Shown piece after piece: positions 43,967 to 55,162 of a stretch of 64,000 nucleotides of DNA (its first letter is position 1; each line of letters starts with the position of its first letter). The stretch is taken from positions 16,069 to 80,068 of the forward strand of contig JASWJB010000204.1 in the NCBI GenBank assembly GCA_032433595.1, in the 5' to 3' direction. The notes beneath the pieces were generated by a model, which saw only the letters and a program-made list of their open reading frames with translations, had not been told where the DNA came from and did no database searches. A program made the position numbers and the translations under genes. The stretch is from Conoideocrella luteorostrata (taxonomy: Eukaryota; Ascomycota; Sordariomycetes; Hypocreales; Clavicipitaceae).

Positions 43967-44190
43967 TGACCACCGGGGCTCGGAAAATGCGTATGAAGCT
44001 AGCTCTGCTTTCTTCATGGCGACGACAATGGGGATGGGGGTTTCAAAGGCGTGGAGTTTGTGTTTGTGAGCGCAGATTCTGTCCTGGGTGAAGACGAGGG
44101 CGATATTGAGGAGGAAGACGAGGCACAAGGACGGTACCTGGAGCTCAAGGGTGGCAATGAGGAGTACTATGCTCACATGGGTCAAGCGTG
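43967..44190 (+). pseudogene. unknown acidic protein remnant with frameshift
   Basis: From about 44016 to TGA at 44189 the plus strand reads GDDNGDGGFKGVEFVFVSAD, then GEDEGDIEEEDEAQGRYLEL and GGNEEYYAHMGQA, clearly protein-like. Upstream, the frame is different (ENAYEASSAFF near 43985) and a TAG precedes the 3' frame, so at least one shift near 44016 separates the parts. No domain identified. Confidence 0.4.
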
Positions 44191-44283
44191 ATGCATTTTG
44201 TCTACGATATAACTTCCTACCATATGACTAGGACTTGCCACTTAATCTCCCATCATAAATCAGATTCTCGCCCGCTCGCCACT

Positions 44284-45001
44284 TGTTGGATTACACGTGT
44301 GTGTGTGTGTGGGTGGATATGTGGATACACGGGCTGTGAGAGAAAGGATACGTGGCCTCTGGGCCTAAGGTAGGAATTCAGGACGGGCGCGTCTCAGATT
44401 GTAGGGGTATTTGTAGGGGGATTTGGACGAGGCCGTCAGACGAGGGATTCTGGATCCATCATCTAAGTAACACTGCACATCCTATCAATGAAAACAACTT
44501 TGAACCTCTCCTATAAATTCCAACACCACTCTTGACAAAAAGGTCGCCAGCTGTCTTCGCTACCTGAAATCAAATGACCTTGCTTGTAGCAACGGTAGAT
44601 CGAAAAGCCTTTTTGCCCCTTGAAACCTACCTGGTATCTGAACGACTAGGCAGTAAAAGCGCTTGGAAGTAATTTTATCAAGAGACGACATAGTCAATTG
44701 AGCGAGCACTTGTCGTCTATATTCCACTTGAGCGCAGGACCTCCTGTTGTCAGAAGCGACAGTATGGAAGTGACTTGGGGGGGGGGATAACAAGCATGTA
44801 AATTGATGAATATTGACGATAATGACTGATTGACTGATTCCTTCTTCCAATTCCTGCCCAAATGCTTCCTTTTATGCCTGCTTTCCTGCCTCTGATATCT
44901 CGTACCCCTCGTATCCCGCATTATCGACCTTTCCGAGGTCATGACCAAATTTCTCCGTGATATTCAATAGCCTTCCACACTATTGACTATCCTATCCAAC
45001 A
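44284..45001. mobile_element. possible LTR-like element with TGTTGGAT...ATCCAACA ends
   Basis: The segment starts TGTTGGATTACACGTGTG and ends ...CCTATCCAACA, forming 8 bp inverted TG...CA ends. The GT-rich start (TACACGTGTGTGTGTGTG then GTGGATATGTGGATA) is shared with 53684-53727. It includes the inverse R5 copy (44372-44482) and a poly-G run at about 44778. The flanking 5-mers (CCACT, ATACA) do not match, so the boundaries are uncertain. Confidence 0.35.
44372..44482 (-). repeat. dispersed repeat R5, copy 3 (inverted)
   Basis: On the minus strand: TGTGCAGTGTTACTTAGATGATGG, CTGACGGCCTCGTCCAAATC, CCCCTACAAATACCCCTAC, paralleling 4363-4522 and 33385-33535. Confidence 0.55.
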
Positions 45002-46349
45002 ATACAGCGTGTTCTTAGGCACTGTGATTAGTGGTTAGGTGTAATTTCAGTTTGCATTGATGATGCTCATATATTCATCGGTATTGACGGTACCACAATA
45101 TGCTGAACAAAAGCTTCACAGCCGTATTCTTTGGCCGCAAGAACTGACAACGCGTAGAGTTGTTTATGTCTTGAACTTGATGCAGGCAAGTTCTTCGATC
45201 GGACTGGCTGACTATGGTCTGAGTTCCTGAACTCTGGATTGAACAAGTAAACTATGGAAATATTATGCGTCAGAAACAGAAGCTGAAAAGGAGTTAGATA
45301 AATCCAGTCTACTAGCTCGACCGTCTCATTCAAAAAGTACTGGTAGGTTGTTATCTCGACTTGTCAAACACGTGCGAGCAAAAACACAGAAAACTAATAG
45401 TATTAAAATTAAAAAACACACCAGTCGGATCAAAGTAATTAAAGCAGCGAAGTAGAAATCCCGAAAATGTCAGCGGGGATCTAGGCATTGCAGATCGGTC
45501 CTTCTTTCTGATTTTCTTGTTTTTGTCTTCTTTTTTAGCTAAGAAATTGTTTATTATAAACGTTCTCGACGATCAACTCTGATGTTTGGCATTTGCCACG
45601 CCCGTGAACTCTATAGCCAAGTCACGCAGCACCTGATGAACTATTAAAACTTGCTAACCATGTTATTCGCAAACGAAAGTACAATCGGAGCTTGTTGTTT
45701 CAACTTAGCCTTTAATTTTTAATAGACCATCAGTCAAAACCTATCCTTGTTCAAAAGAGGTTCCCCCCCCCTTTTTTTTTAAACTATAATAGTGCACGGG
45801 ATATTTGATGCAATCTTGGGTATCCACTTCACAGTAAGAGCCTTGTCTTCTTAGCATGTTCTGACGGTGGATGCATGTATTCATGTGCCCAGCATCAGTG
45901 GACGATACATTGTTGACGTGATCTACATAAAAATTCATATATTATAGTTGTTGAATTCATATTATAGCTTGCTCGCGGAAGAGTTTTTCCGGTGGGTCGG
46001 CTAATGCCCCAGAGAGGTTAAATAAGACACCTTCTACACTACTGACTTATATATTGTACTTGCCGGGCAACTTTATCTATATAGCACAATCCTTCAGGAT
46101 AGCCTAACATAAAATGAAAAGAATCTTGATTTCCTACATAAAGACTAGAATCATATGAAAACTAACTACTTGTTGAAAGTAGAAACGACATGAATAAACG
46201 AACAATACTTCACCCAGGTCATATTCTTCCCCTTTTACACAAAAGCAAGGAGCATTAGGCCAATCTTCCAGCCAAAGAAAACCTAGGATAGTTTGTCCTT
46301 GACTGGATTCCTATCAGTAGCTCCGTTCAGCCTCTGGGACCGCTAAAAT
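45002..46349. other. AT-rich intergenic, no recognisable gene
   Basis: Strongly AT-rich with homopolymer runs (C9T9 at about 45768). A minus frame at 45067-45333 has one hydrophobic stretch but no domain. Confidence 0.4.
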
Positions 46350-46862
46350 TTACGACCAAGCTAATTTATGCCAAGGCTTTTTGGCAGCGCCAGCATTTTG
46401 TCCCATATGTGCTAGGAAACCATCCGCAAAGCTGCCACTATTGATTAAGGCGTTACGTAGTTCGTCGTCTTTTGTTGAAGGTGGGAAAAAGACATCTTTA
46501 AGTGTATTTCCTAATTTTTGATACCAGGGCTTGGAAGGGTTCGAAGGGTTGCTAGATGGCTGCCCCGGAGTGCTAGTTTGCTGTTCCGGGGTGCCAGTTT
46601 GCTGTTCCGGGGTGCTAGTTTGCTGTTACTGAGTGCTAGTTTCCTGTTGCGGAGCTCCTGGAAGAGTTGCACCGCTATTCGACTTATCATCTGAAGGTTC
46701 AATAGGGGGTGGGTTGTATTCTCCTGAGGATTCAGAGTCGAACTCGCGCTTATTCAACAATGGTTGAACATTGGATGACTCAGGTGACGTAAGTTCAGTC
46801 GTCCTCAAGTGTTTATTGATTGGCACAGCATGCACATCTTTTAATATTAGATTCCTTTCCAA
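46350..46862 (-). pseudogene. unknown gene with QQTSTPE repeats and one in-frame TAA
   Basis: On the minus strand a single frame is open from 46862 to TAA 46350-46352, apart from TAA 46626-46628. The N-terminal half is polar (ELTSPESSNVQPLLN, GEYNPPPIEPSDDKSNSG). Then a 7-residue repeat of the form QQTSTPE occurs about four times over 46545-46630, and the stop sits exactly where a GAA of that repeat would be. After it the frame reads KPWYQKLGNTLKDVFFPPST and NALINSGSFADGFLAHMGQN to the end. A plausible upstream exon with a hydrophobic start (MKTTLFYIALQASL, about 46957-46914) and a GTATGT donor does not join in frame, so the gene appears decayed. Family unknown. Confidence 0.5.
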
Positions 46863-49800
46863 ACAGTGCTATATGCATATGTCAATAAGGATTGGATAAC
46901 GTCAACATACAAAGAGACGCTTGGAGCGCTATATAAAAGAGAGTTGTCTTCATTTTTATTCTTATGTTTTCAACATAGAAAAAGAACTATAAGAATACAG
47001 GCAGGTATATATTGAAAGAAGTGTGAAGACTCGATGTAATATAGTTGGGAATACTGCAAATTTTGATTTGTATCTCTTTGTTCGAAGGAATATGCGGACT
47101 TTATATAGACCTCAGATAACTAATTTCGGAACTACTCTGTAAGCGTTAAAACACAATCTCCTGCAACGTTCTAATCTGTAATCACAGCTGTAACTGTTTA
47201 AAAAATAAGTATAATAGATACAAACAAAAACTTTAGCACTAATGCTTTGGAGACAAGCAGAGACATGGAACGGTTGTGTCTAAAACTTTACCTCGGCCTT
47301 GAAATTTGCCCTGAACTTTGGGTCTGGAGTTAAAACAAGCCCCAGATAGAATCTATAGTCTATTTGTATTAAAGAAAGTTAGGATAATACTGTATTATGT
47401 CTAGTTAGCGTAGACAACTTAGGTAACAAATTTGAACTATTAGTGCATAAATCCAACAACAGCCATCTTTTGATACCAGTGAACTATCTTTTGACTTACC
47501 TGCGTACGCGTATGTCTAATGAGAACATCCTATGCAAGTTAGTATCTTCAATTTGCGCACCAAATCTAGCATCTCCGTAGGCAAACCCAGCACATAATAG
47601 TCAAGTCCGGGAGTGCTCACCTACCAAAAATGGCGTAGCTAGAGACAATTTTTCATTTGTAGTTGGTGTCCCCTTGAATAGATTCATCTTTTATTCGTGA
47701 CAGTATGGAGTATGGAGCACGAGTACAAACTGCGGAGCACGCATAAAGTGTGGAATATGTGTACTGGTTATGGAGTATGGAGTATGATAGAAAGTCTGAT
47801 TGAATGGTTATTGAGGCAGTGTAGAATGGTCAAAGCGTGCCACCAAATAGATTTTGTTTGTTTATGCCGCCGAAACGTCCTTCCAAGAAACGCCCGATTA
47901 GTATGTCGCCACAGTTTCAGGTTCAGGTTCTATTCGATTTCGGCCGCCATACATGGGCCACCAGTAATTCCGAGCCCCCGAAAAACCGAGTCGCGTAGAG
48001 CAGTGGCCCGGAATTACTGCAGGGGTATTCCGAACTGCCTCGTAGCAGCCATGCCTGCAAGCCGGTTTTGGCCGACCATCGAAGCGTTGCGGATGTTCAT
48101 CTCTGCCGCCCCATATGGCCAACACCATCTTGGTGCCAATCGGTCCATCTCCTGATGCCAGAAACGTCTTCGTCGACAGTTAATGCGTTTCTGCTCTGCA
48201 TTACCGATCGTCTCTCTGAGGCATCTGCTCGATGGATCATGCCAGTTCAAACGTGGCGCTGGCAAGGAACCAATTAACCGACTTCACACGGGTCCCTAGG
48301 CGGCTGTAACAGTCTGGCAAAAGAGCTCAGGGCAATAACGAGCTTTTATAAAACATTGCCCATATGAAACAAAGCGCTCGAGAACACGGATTATTTACGC
48401 TATCGGCGTCTGAATGGTGATAAGCCCTGACAAATGTAGGTATCAATGAATCCTTTGATGCATCCCAGCCCGGAGAAAAATAATGAAACTTGTCTAGATC
48501 GTAGCTTCTTCCCAGCTAATGGTCAAACTCTTGGGAGACATGTGGGTGGTTGGAGAATAGGTGGTTGGAGAATAGGTGGATGTCGACGCTTATTACGCAT
48601 GCTTTCTCTCTTAGACGTTGTTGTGGTTATATTGGGGAAACTTGCATGTGGACTGTACCTGCAGTGGAGATGCATGGATCAAATTACTATGATTATGGCA
48701 TATTCTTAGTTTCTCCATCCATAAGGAATCTTTCCGACGGTTGACACTAGAAAAATCGGAAGGGCTACCCGTACTTAACACTTAAATTGCAGCATTTCAC
48801 CGTGGAAAGGTAATGTCTGCTAAGCCCTGTGTATTTCCCAAGGCATACACAGCGGAAATTCGCGTATACAAACTCGGATCGTGTCCAGAAGCGTGGCGGG
48901 CGACATGTTGCGGTGGCCTCGTTGGACGGAAACGAGTAACTCCCGGAGCGCCGGCTCGGTGCGCATTACTACTGAAAATAACTGAATGGTTGGAAATGGA
49001 AGCCGAGGCAAAGCAAAAAAAGGAAATTCAGTAGTACTTTGGTACATAATTGACCCTGCCTACAAGTACGGAGTACTATAGCTAAGCCCTTTAGTTACGT
49101 TTCTTCCAGCAACACGTACATGATACGATCGTTATTCGACGAATAGAGAGAACCGGAGGGTTCTCTCATACGCTCAAACATGCCGGCCCAAATTGGGGCT
49201 CCCGGATTTTAGACAAGCACCTGGATTTACACTACGGGAGACCCGCACTATGTTTGCGGCTGAGGCTAGTGGCCCGCTTTTCTTGCCTTGAGTTTCTGGG
49301 GATTTTGGCATGTTGTCTAGCTCGAAACGTATGCCTATGGACAGGTGTCTTGGGCGACAGGAAACGGTTTCATTGGGTTAGTTTCACGAACAGGGGAGAG
49401 TTGGCTTAAGGTAACGCATACAATGCGAGCTGGTTATGCCCCATGTGCGATGCGGCGTTTTGTTTTCTGCATAAATGCTCATGCCAGCTCGTTCTAAAAT
49501 GCCTAGTTGATTCAATTGGGCTGTCTTGGGTGTGCGGGAATGGCAGTCCAGGATTACCAAGATTGTCACGTTTACACCAAAAGAAGGGAGACGAGAGCAC
49601 TAAATATGATTGGGAGATGAACATACGCATACATTGGGGTAGCGTGGCGAGATTAGCCTATCTGGGTACCAGAATAAAGTACTAAAACGACCCCCATATG
49701 TTGCCATGGCTCATATCGTCTAGTATCATATTAATTTAGATGAAACATACATCGTGAACCACGACAGAGTATGCTGACTAGAGCAACTGAAAGCTTGCAT

Positions 49801-50199
49801 GAAGTCTCAAAGAGTCACTTATGACGTCCTACACATGAGTAGAGTTAAAAATGGAGCGACAATGTCGAAAGAGTCTAGGGAAATGCGATATTTCCCGTGT
49901 ATTTCAGAACAAGTAGACATCTGCGCTTACGGAGGAGATACAGTTCCAGCAACATAAGACCACTTTCCTAGGCCGGGTGGTGAACCCGCGGCGCAAGATA
50001 TTCTTCTTCAGTTGGGGGTTTCTATGCAGTGCATTGGCGCCATTAGATACATGTCCATTTTAGGGGTTGAAACTGTCCCATGAATGATTCTTCTGTTTTA
50101 AAAAGCAGATAAGAGAGAAGCTTCCCGCAGGGGTCCTCTGAGTACCCAGTTGTTAGTTGAAACGTGGAGATAATATAACGCTTTGGATTCAGCAGTTCG
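46863..50199. other. AT-rich repeat-poor stretch, mostly without genes
   Basis: 47200-47650 is very AT-rich. 47700-47790 contains several GTATGGAGTATGGAG runs, which look like CGGAGTAC motifs with C-to-T changes. 47940-48265 (minus) is the divergent counterpart of the 24.4 kb fragment. 48540-48590 has a short GGTGGTTGGAGAATA tandem. No gene is supported. Confidence 0.4.
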
Positions 50200-50327
50200 C
50201 CACAAGTCAGGCATAAAAGGAAGGAATTCCCGGTCAATTTGGAAGGCGCAAGATAACAATTCAATTCAATATATTCATTCCTCCCAAGTTTTCACTGTGC
50301 AATTGCTCTGGCCTCAATAACGTAACA
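50200..50327 (+). mobile_element. 3' part of a TGTTGAG-family LTR
   Basis: Carries GTCAGGCATAAAAGGAAGGAATTCC, CAATTTGGAAGGCGC, TTCACTGTGCAATTGCTCTG and ends CTCAATAACGTAACA like 51738-52023. The 5' half is not found. Confidence 0.6.
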
Positions 50328-51737
50328 GATAAGTTGCAAGACCGAGTTCAATGGGCAAAGTGCCAATTTGATATAATGCTGAGCCACAAGGTATCGGTAG
50401 CCAAACTAAATTCATTTTCTCAAACACAGATGTCCCCAAGGGCCAATCCCTCTTCTTGTATACACCTCTCCATGCAGAGGTCATGCACAAGTCACCTTCA
50501 ATTCGAACACTGCCGTATAGCCTAAGGCCTCGTTGTTGGTCACTGGTTTCGAAATGGACAAACACACCCTTTAAGTGCAGATTCTCATTTATGATGCCGG
50601 GGCCATGGACACTTTGTACTTCGAACCAATTCCACCGTCTACTTGCAAGGAGACGACCCGTCCACTGAATGGGGCAAAAAGAATACCGCCCATTACTGAG
50701 GCAGCGTTATTCGTCAGCCCGCCCCTAAACCTCCCGCCTATTCAAGGCCAACACCAAAGCAACGGACATCGGAGACGCTTCTGAGCAGACGGACGCTCTT
50801 TATTTGATGTCTTTGTCCCATCCAGCCTCGGCTTCAATCTCCACCTGGCCACGGGACTCTTGCCGAATACGGTCTTGAGCTACGGTCGCCCTTCACACGC
50901 TTCGTTACAATACAGAAACAGAAGGCTGCGAAGTTATCATTCCTAAGGACACGTCTCATGGCCCTAGGCGTATTTGACGTCGTCAAGCTTTGCTCTTTCG
51001 CCTAAATGCAAGGCATCGACATCTGGCGGCACTAGGACACCAGTGGAAGCACTGGGCGGCAGCGAGTGAGTCAGACCGTGGCGTTAATTGAGCTGCAGAA
51101 TGAACAGTGCGTCAGCAGGTGTCATAGAAGTACTTGTTTAAACCATGTGTTGGCAGGTACTTGCTTGCAAATTAGAACCCCACTTGTCTAGAGACACATA
51201 CTCGCTCTACGGTGATAATTTGTGACATGTAGCATAAAACCCCAATTGAAGTAAATAAAACAACGTTAACTAAAGACGTGTTCAGTCCAGTATTCCATTG
51301 ACAAGACCAGCACGCAACGCTGCGTTCAAGTGAGCTGCTACTGAGAACTGTATTTCTATCCCATGCGGTCGCAAAGCATATCAAGAGGGTACACTCTCTT
51401 GTAGCTTTAGAGCATGCTGTAACTTTAAAATTCATCTCACAGCTAGCTCAGAGCAGGGAAGTTAACTCTTTACTAGACTCGCAAAGTTTTTAGCACCATG
51501 AGTAACAAGCTCAAGTGTTGATGTTCGCAGCAATGATTTTACAGCACCACTGTCGCCGCTTGATTGCCGCCGCACCACACCGTGGAAGATGCACACAAAC
51601 TTCGTGACACGGCGCCTTCGCCATAAATCTTCTTGCGACATGACGAGTTTTTCAACAACCTGAGCCCAGGCTCATACAAATTTGTTGTGGTGTGTGGGAC
51701 CTTACTATATGTGGCGGATGGGTACTGCTGCAAAGTC
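50328..51737. other. intergenic, no recognisable gene
   Basis: Overlapping short frames on both strands; none has a domain. Confidence 0.4.
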
Positions 51738-52023
51738 TGTTGAGAAGAGAATTGCTTGTCAGGAAGATCAGTGTCGTAAATAGCTAGATTAGTCAGAGAA
51801 ATGGTGAAGCAGCTGAACGAGTTAGATGACTACTGTAGGAGGTTTTCAGCTGTGCAGGGCATCGTGGAATCCGAAGGAATCCGACGGATTAGTTGAAGTC
51901 AGGCATAAAAGGAAGGAATTCCCCGTCAAGTTGAAAGGCATCAGATATCATCAATTTCATCATAATCTATTCATTCCTGTCAATTTTCCACTGTGCAATT
52001 GCTCTAGCCTCAATAACGTAACA
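51738..52023 (+). mobile_element. solo LTR of the TGTTGAG family
   Basis: 286 bp with TG...CA ends: starts TGTTGAGAAGAGAATTGCTT and ends GCCTCAATAACGTAACA. It contains GTAAATAGCTAG, GTGCAGGGCATCGTGG and GGCATAAAAGG, a TATA-like site. The flanks AAGTC (51733-51737) and AAATC (52024-52028) differ by one G/A transition, consistent with a decayed 5 bp duplication. No internal region remains, so this is a recombination-derived solo LTR. Confidence 0.75.
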
Positions 52024-52047
52024 AAATCAGCATTAAGCACAGAAACC

Positions 52048-52821
52048 TCATAGCCGAAGAACTCGGAGCACAATGTTAAGGCCACAAAAAGAATACTTAT
52101 ACTCTTTAGTCTCCTCGAATTGTTGCTGCAGAGATGCGTTTTCGCCAGCAGATGCGTTTTCGCTAGCAGAGTCGATATTTTCCGTCAGCGCTTCGGCCGA
52201 CTTTGGCTTTCGCCACGGCCACCATCCTTGCATAGGGATATTATCAAAAATAGCATTAAGGTTGTTATCCTTATTAATGCAGTCAAACTTATAAACTAGC
52301 TCGTTTTTTCCATTCACTGCATCCGCAAATCGAACGTTCTTAGCCGAGAGATCATCGATCCGAAACCGGGAAAGCTCCTTAAAACCAGTCGAAAGAACAA
52401 GGAGAAGCCCCTTCCACTGCGGATTCTCGCCCACATCACAAAGTGCGTATCGGCGGCAGTGAGTGAACCCTATACTCCGCCTATAAGCACCGAGGTAAAT
52501 CCCATCAGTGAAGACACAACTATCGCGAAGATTAATATTCTCTGAGGATAGATGTAGACCGTTTGTCATAGTTTGCGAGATATCTTTAACGTAAAGTCTT
52601 ATAATAGCGAGCCAGGGGACGGTGTGAGCAGCCTTATAATACCATCGAGGGAACCCGGATTTCCATTCATAGGCTCTTGCGTCTTTCAGCAGATCGAAAT
52701 GAACGGCTCCACCTTTAAATTGGGAATAGTCGTCCCAGCGTATGTTTTGATCAGAGATGTTGGAACTTTCGTAGGGAGGAGGAGGAGGAGGAGAGCTAGA
52801 AGAACCGGAAGCCTCCTCCAT
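52048..52821 (-). CDS. unknown fungal protein, intact ORF
   Basis: I prefer ATG 52821 (MEEASGSSSSPPPPPPYESS), 257 residues, because the upstream part of the open frame (to 52941) is a duplicated DNA segment. The Ser/Pro-rich start is followed by an apparently globular region: RWDDYSQFKGGAVHFDLLKD, YEWKSGFPRWYYKAAHTVPW, WLAIIRLYVKDISQTMTNG, DSCVFTDGIYLGAYRRSIGF, KFDCINKDNNLNAIFDNIPM. The C-terminal 50 residues are charged with an ENASAGENA repeat. No signal peptide or membrane helix. It lies 25 bp beyond a solo LTR, which may supply a 3' end. Family unrecognised. Confidence 0.6.
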   Translation of the reverse strand: MEEASGSSSSPPPPPPYESSNISDQNIRWDDYSQFKGGAVHFDLLKDARAYEWKSGFPRWYYKAAHTVPWLAIIRLYVKDISQTMTNGLHLSSENINLRDSCVFTDGIYLGAYRRSIGFTHCRRYALCDVGENPQWKGLLLVLSTGFKELSRFRIDDLSAKNVRFADAVNGKNELVYKFDCINKDNNLNAIFDNIPMQGWWPWRKPKSAEALTENIDSASENASAGENASLQQQFEETKEYKYSFCGLNIVLRVLRL

Positions 52822-52845
52822 CGTAGTATGTAGTACGTTGAAGTG

Positions 52846-52951
52846 GGTCTGAATGTTTGATGTGTAATCCACGTTGAGCCAATATTGATAATGACTTGAA
52901 TGTTTGATGTACAATCCACTTTGAGAGCCAATATTTGACAATGAGTTGGAT
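52846..52951 (-). repeat. about 54-bp direct repeat in the 5' region of the 52 kb gene
   Basis: On the minus strand two units sharing TATTGGCTC, GTGGATT and ACATCAAACATTCA follow each other directly ahead of the ATG. A third, partial unit occurs upstream (about 52960). They extend the open frame artificially. Confidence 0.6.
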
Positions 52952-53054
52952 GTTGGACTGAGGTTTAGAATAAAACGGACTGCGTGAGGATAGATGGAAT
53001 GCTGCGGTCTTTATATACTGTCGGCTGAGCATATACTACGCTACTGTAAACTCT

Positions 53055-53323
53055 ATCCCTTTGGATGCCGAGAGGCCTCAGGCAGGTCACCAGACCCACG
53101 TCAAAGGCGATACATGCTAGGTACCTCCAGGCCTCCAGATGAGGCTAGTCACTAGTCTACGAAGAACGCCTGCAGTGTATAATCTTGTAGAGTGGGTTAT
53201 CGAGTTAACTTCTACCACGGTGGGATTCTCACATGATTAAAGACACCCATCATTCCACTAGGCCCTGATTGGCCCACATCGCGTTTCGTGGCCTACCGGA
53301 GGCCTCTCGGCATCCAAAGGGAT
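53055..53323. mobile_element. MITE-like element with 25-bp perfect terminal inverted repeats
   Basis: ATCCCTTTGGATGCCGAGAG + GCCTC at 53055-53079 recurs as its exact reverse complement at 53299-53323. Homology of the arms extends a few bases further on both sides (GTTTACATCCC / GTAAACTCTATCCC, and CAGGCAGGTCAC / CCGGTAGGCCAC). The 270 bp element has no ORF. A target duplication is not clear. Confidence 0.7.
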
Positions 53324-53727
53324 GTAAACCTTCAGGAGAAAGTTTGTATTTGCCGCTCGGTGAGTTGGTTATAGAAATCCTTATCAGTGTAATAAATTCG
53401 AGTTATAACCGAACTCAAAGAAGGTAGAAATAATTCTAGTGCATTTCCAGTGAAGATATTTTTAATCTACTCTAGGAAGGAAGGCTTGCTAGCGTGATCT
53501 TCTCGTCAGCCCCAAACACGACGTCACATGATACCAGGATCGGGGAACTTGTATTTTCATCAGTTCTTTTCTGCATAATCCCCACTAAAAGGTGCGCGGC
53601 AATGATGCTCACCCATCTCCTTGAAATTCGACACGTAGTACGCTCCATAGGTACCGCATATGCTGCAATATATTGGGGATTTGTTGGAATACACGTGTGT
53701 GTGTGTGCGTGGATATGTGGATATACG

Positions 53728-54039
53728 TGTTGCGTTATGTGCCTTCATAGATAAGGGAAGGAGCAATTTGGTAACAGTGGAAATAGGCAAGAATAGACGG
53801 ATTTGACGATATTGAAGAGTGTGGGCAGTGATATTGATAGATGATGTTCTGACTTGAATAATCCCTCTGAAGGGCATCATGACCCTTCTTTATAGACCTT
53901 CAGCGACCGGGAAATTCCCTGGAATTCAGTTGCCTCAGGCCTACATTCCTTGGCATCGTGCCACCTTCTTCCACTATCGTACGAATCTAGCTAATACGAG
54001 GCATCGGGACCTTCCGAAGGTGCTACTCTAATCTCAACA
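53728..54039 (-). mobile_element. 3' LTR with adjacent retroelement coding remnant, TGTTGAG family
   Basis: On the minus strand it begins TGTTGAGATTAGAGTAGC at 54039 and ends ...GCACATAACGCAACA at 53728, with CTATTTCCACTGTTACC shared with the LTR at 55681-56031. Immediately upstream in element sense lies DTILVPGGTGAVEI-type coding (54194-54043), whose DNA (CCACCTGGTACAAGGATAGT) also occurs at 23330-23350. The internal part otherwise is missing. The left end abuts the TACACGTGTGTG repeat at 53684-53727. Confidence 0.6.
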
Positions 54040-54159
54040 GCCCCAGTACCACCTGGTACAAGGATAGTATCTGACGATGAAGACTGACTCGCCAGTTGAG
54101 AGACTGGGTATCCCAAATCATATGTCTCAGCCGTGTCGAGCTGGTGAGATCTTGCTACG

Positions 54160-54783
54160 ATGCCAGGGCCAATCATATTCCCATGCTTCTTCATTACTCT
54201 GAAAAGCCTCTCGACTGTTACGCAGAGGTTTGCGCACTACATAGGAAGGCTGGGAGCACATGTCCATGCGGTTGACGTTATACTTCTCGCAGCACTAAAC
54301 GTTCCCGTGATCAAAGGAATCACCGATATTAAATTTGAAACCGCCTCCGATGCAGAGGTCATCAGTATCCCTCTAGGACGTGCAGGGGCGTACGAGCTCG
54401 TTAGAGAGATCTGCATTTCAAGAAGCTGCCAACCGATCGAACTGCAAGGATGCTTGGTAGCATTCGCGAAACTCGATGCTGAGCAAGATATCACCGGACA
54501 GTTTACCGAGGACGGCCCCGTCTGCGCAAGAGTCCATTGCGAACTCGAAATAAGTGACCTTTTCGGCCGCATGGGGTGGAAATTTGCGGAGACAAGTACA
54601 TCGGTTGCAGGGCAACTTGCTATTTCTGTGCTCAATACATGTCTTTCAAGAGGTTCGCCGGTCCTGCATCCCATAACAAGGTCATTATTTGAATTCACGG
54701 TCCTAGACCTAACCCGGAATGCGGCCAAGTACCGTGCCTTGCACCTAACTAGTCTAGCAGCTAGATCCAGGGAGAGTGTGTAG
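54160..54783 (+). CDS. unknown ORF, possibly truncated
   Basis: A 207-residue ORF from ATG 54160, protein-like throughout: RFAHYIGRLGAHVHAVDVIL, LNVPVIKGITDIKFETASDA, EVISIPLGRAGAYELVREIC, FTEDGPVCARVHCELEISDL, LAISVLNTCLSRGSPVLHPI. A complete fungal protein is possible, but its 3' side meets the inverted LTR at 54830 within 50 bp and the 5' side overlaps retroelement remnants, so I suspect a truncated gene. No known domain or motif. Confidence 0.4.
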   Translation: MPGPIIFPCFFITLKSLSTVTQRFAHYIGRLGAHVHAVDVILLAALNVPVIKGITDIKFETASDAEVISIPLGRAGAYELVREICISRSCQPIELQGCLVAFAKLDAEQDITGQFTEDGPVCARVHCELEISDLFGRMGWKFAETSTSVAGQLAISVLNTCLSRGSPVLHPITRSLFEFTVLDLTRNAAKYRALHLTSLAARSRESV

Positions 54784-54829
54784 CTTAGTCTGAGACTTCA
54801 TTGCTCGCTGCTATGCAGAGTATTTATTC

Positions 54830-55130
54830 TGTTACGTTAACGCGCCCGAAGTCGTGGAGCAATTGCACGCAGTGGAAAATAGTAGAAATGGATGAAATTG
54901 ATATGTTTGATGTCTTCTTAATTCACGAGGAATTATTCCCTTTTTTGTCTATAAATTTGGAATCGTCTAATCCGGCGGTCTCTGTCCGTGCCCCTCGTTA
55001 TCGGACGTGCCCTTGCACGGCTGCAAACCTCCTGCAGTCATCTAGCTCTTACGGCTGCTCACTAGTTCCATCCCCAGTCCAGCTATTTATAGCACTAGTA
55101 TTCCTGATAGAAACAATTCTCCCCTCAACA
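54830..55130 (-). mobile_element. solo LTR of the TGTTGAG family
   Basis: Minus strand: TGTTGAGGGGAGAATTGTTT at 55130, then TATCAGGAATACTAG, GTGAGCAGCCGTAAGAGC, CTGCAGGAGGTTTGCAG and finally CAATTGCTCC...TTAACGTAACA ending at 54830. 301 bp. Matching flanking duplications are not seen (TATTC vs CATCT). Confidence 0.7.
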
Positions 55131-55162
55131 CATCTAGGGCTGGTATCTAAGTATAAATGATA

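Noticed and set aside
53690..53727. GT-rich run as a telomere-like or Z-DNA element
   Set aside because: The run is shared with 44290-44330 as part of a dispersed repeat start; no telomeric TTAGGG units are present.
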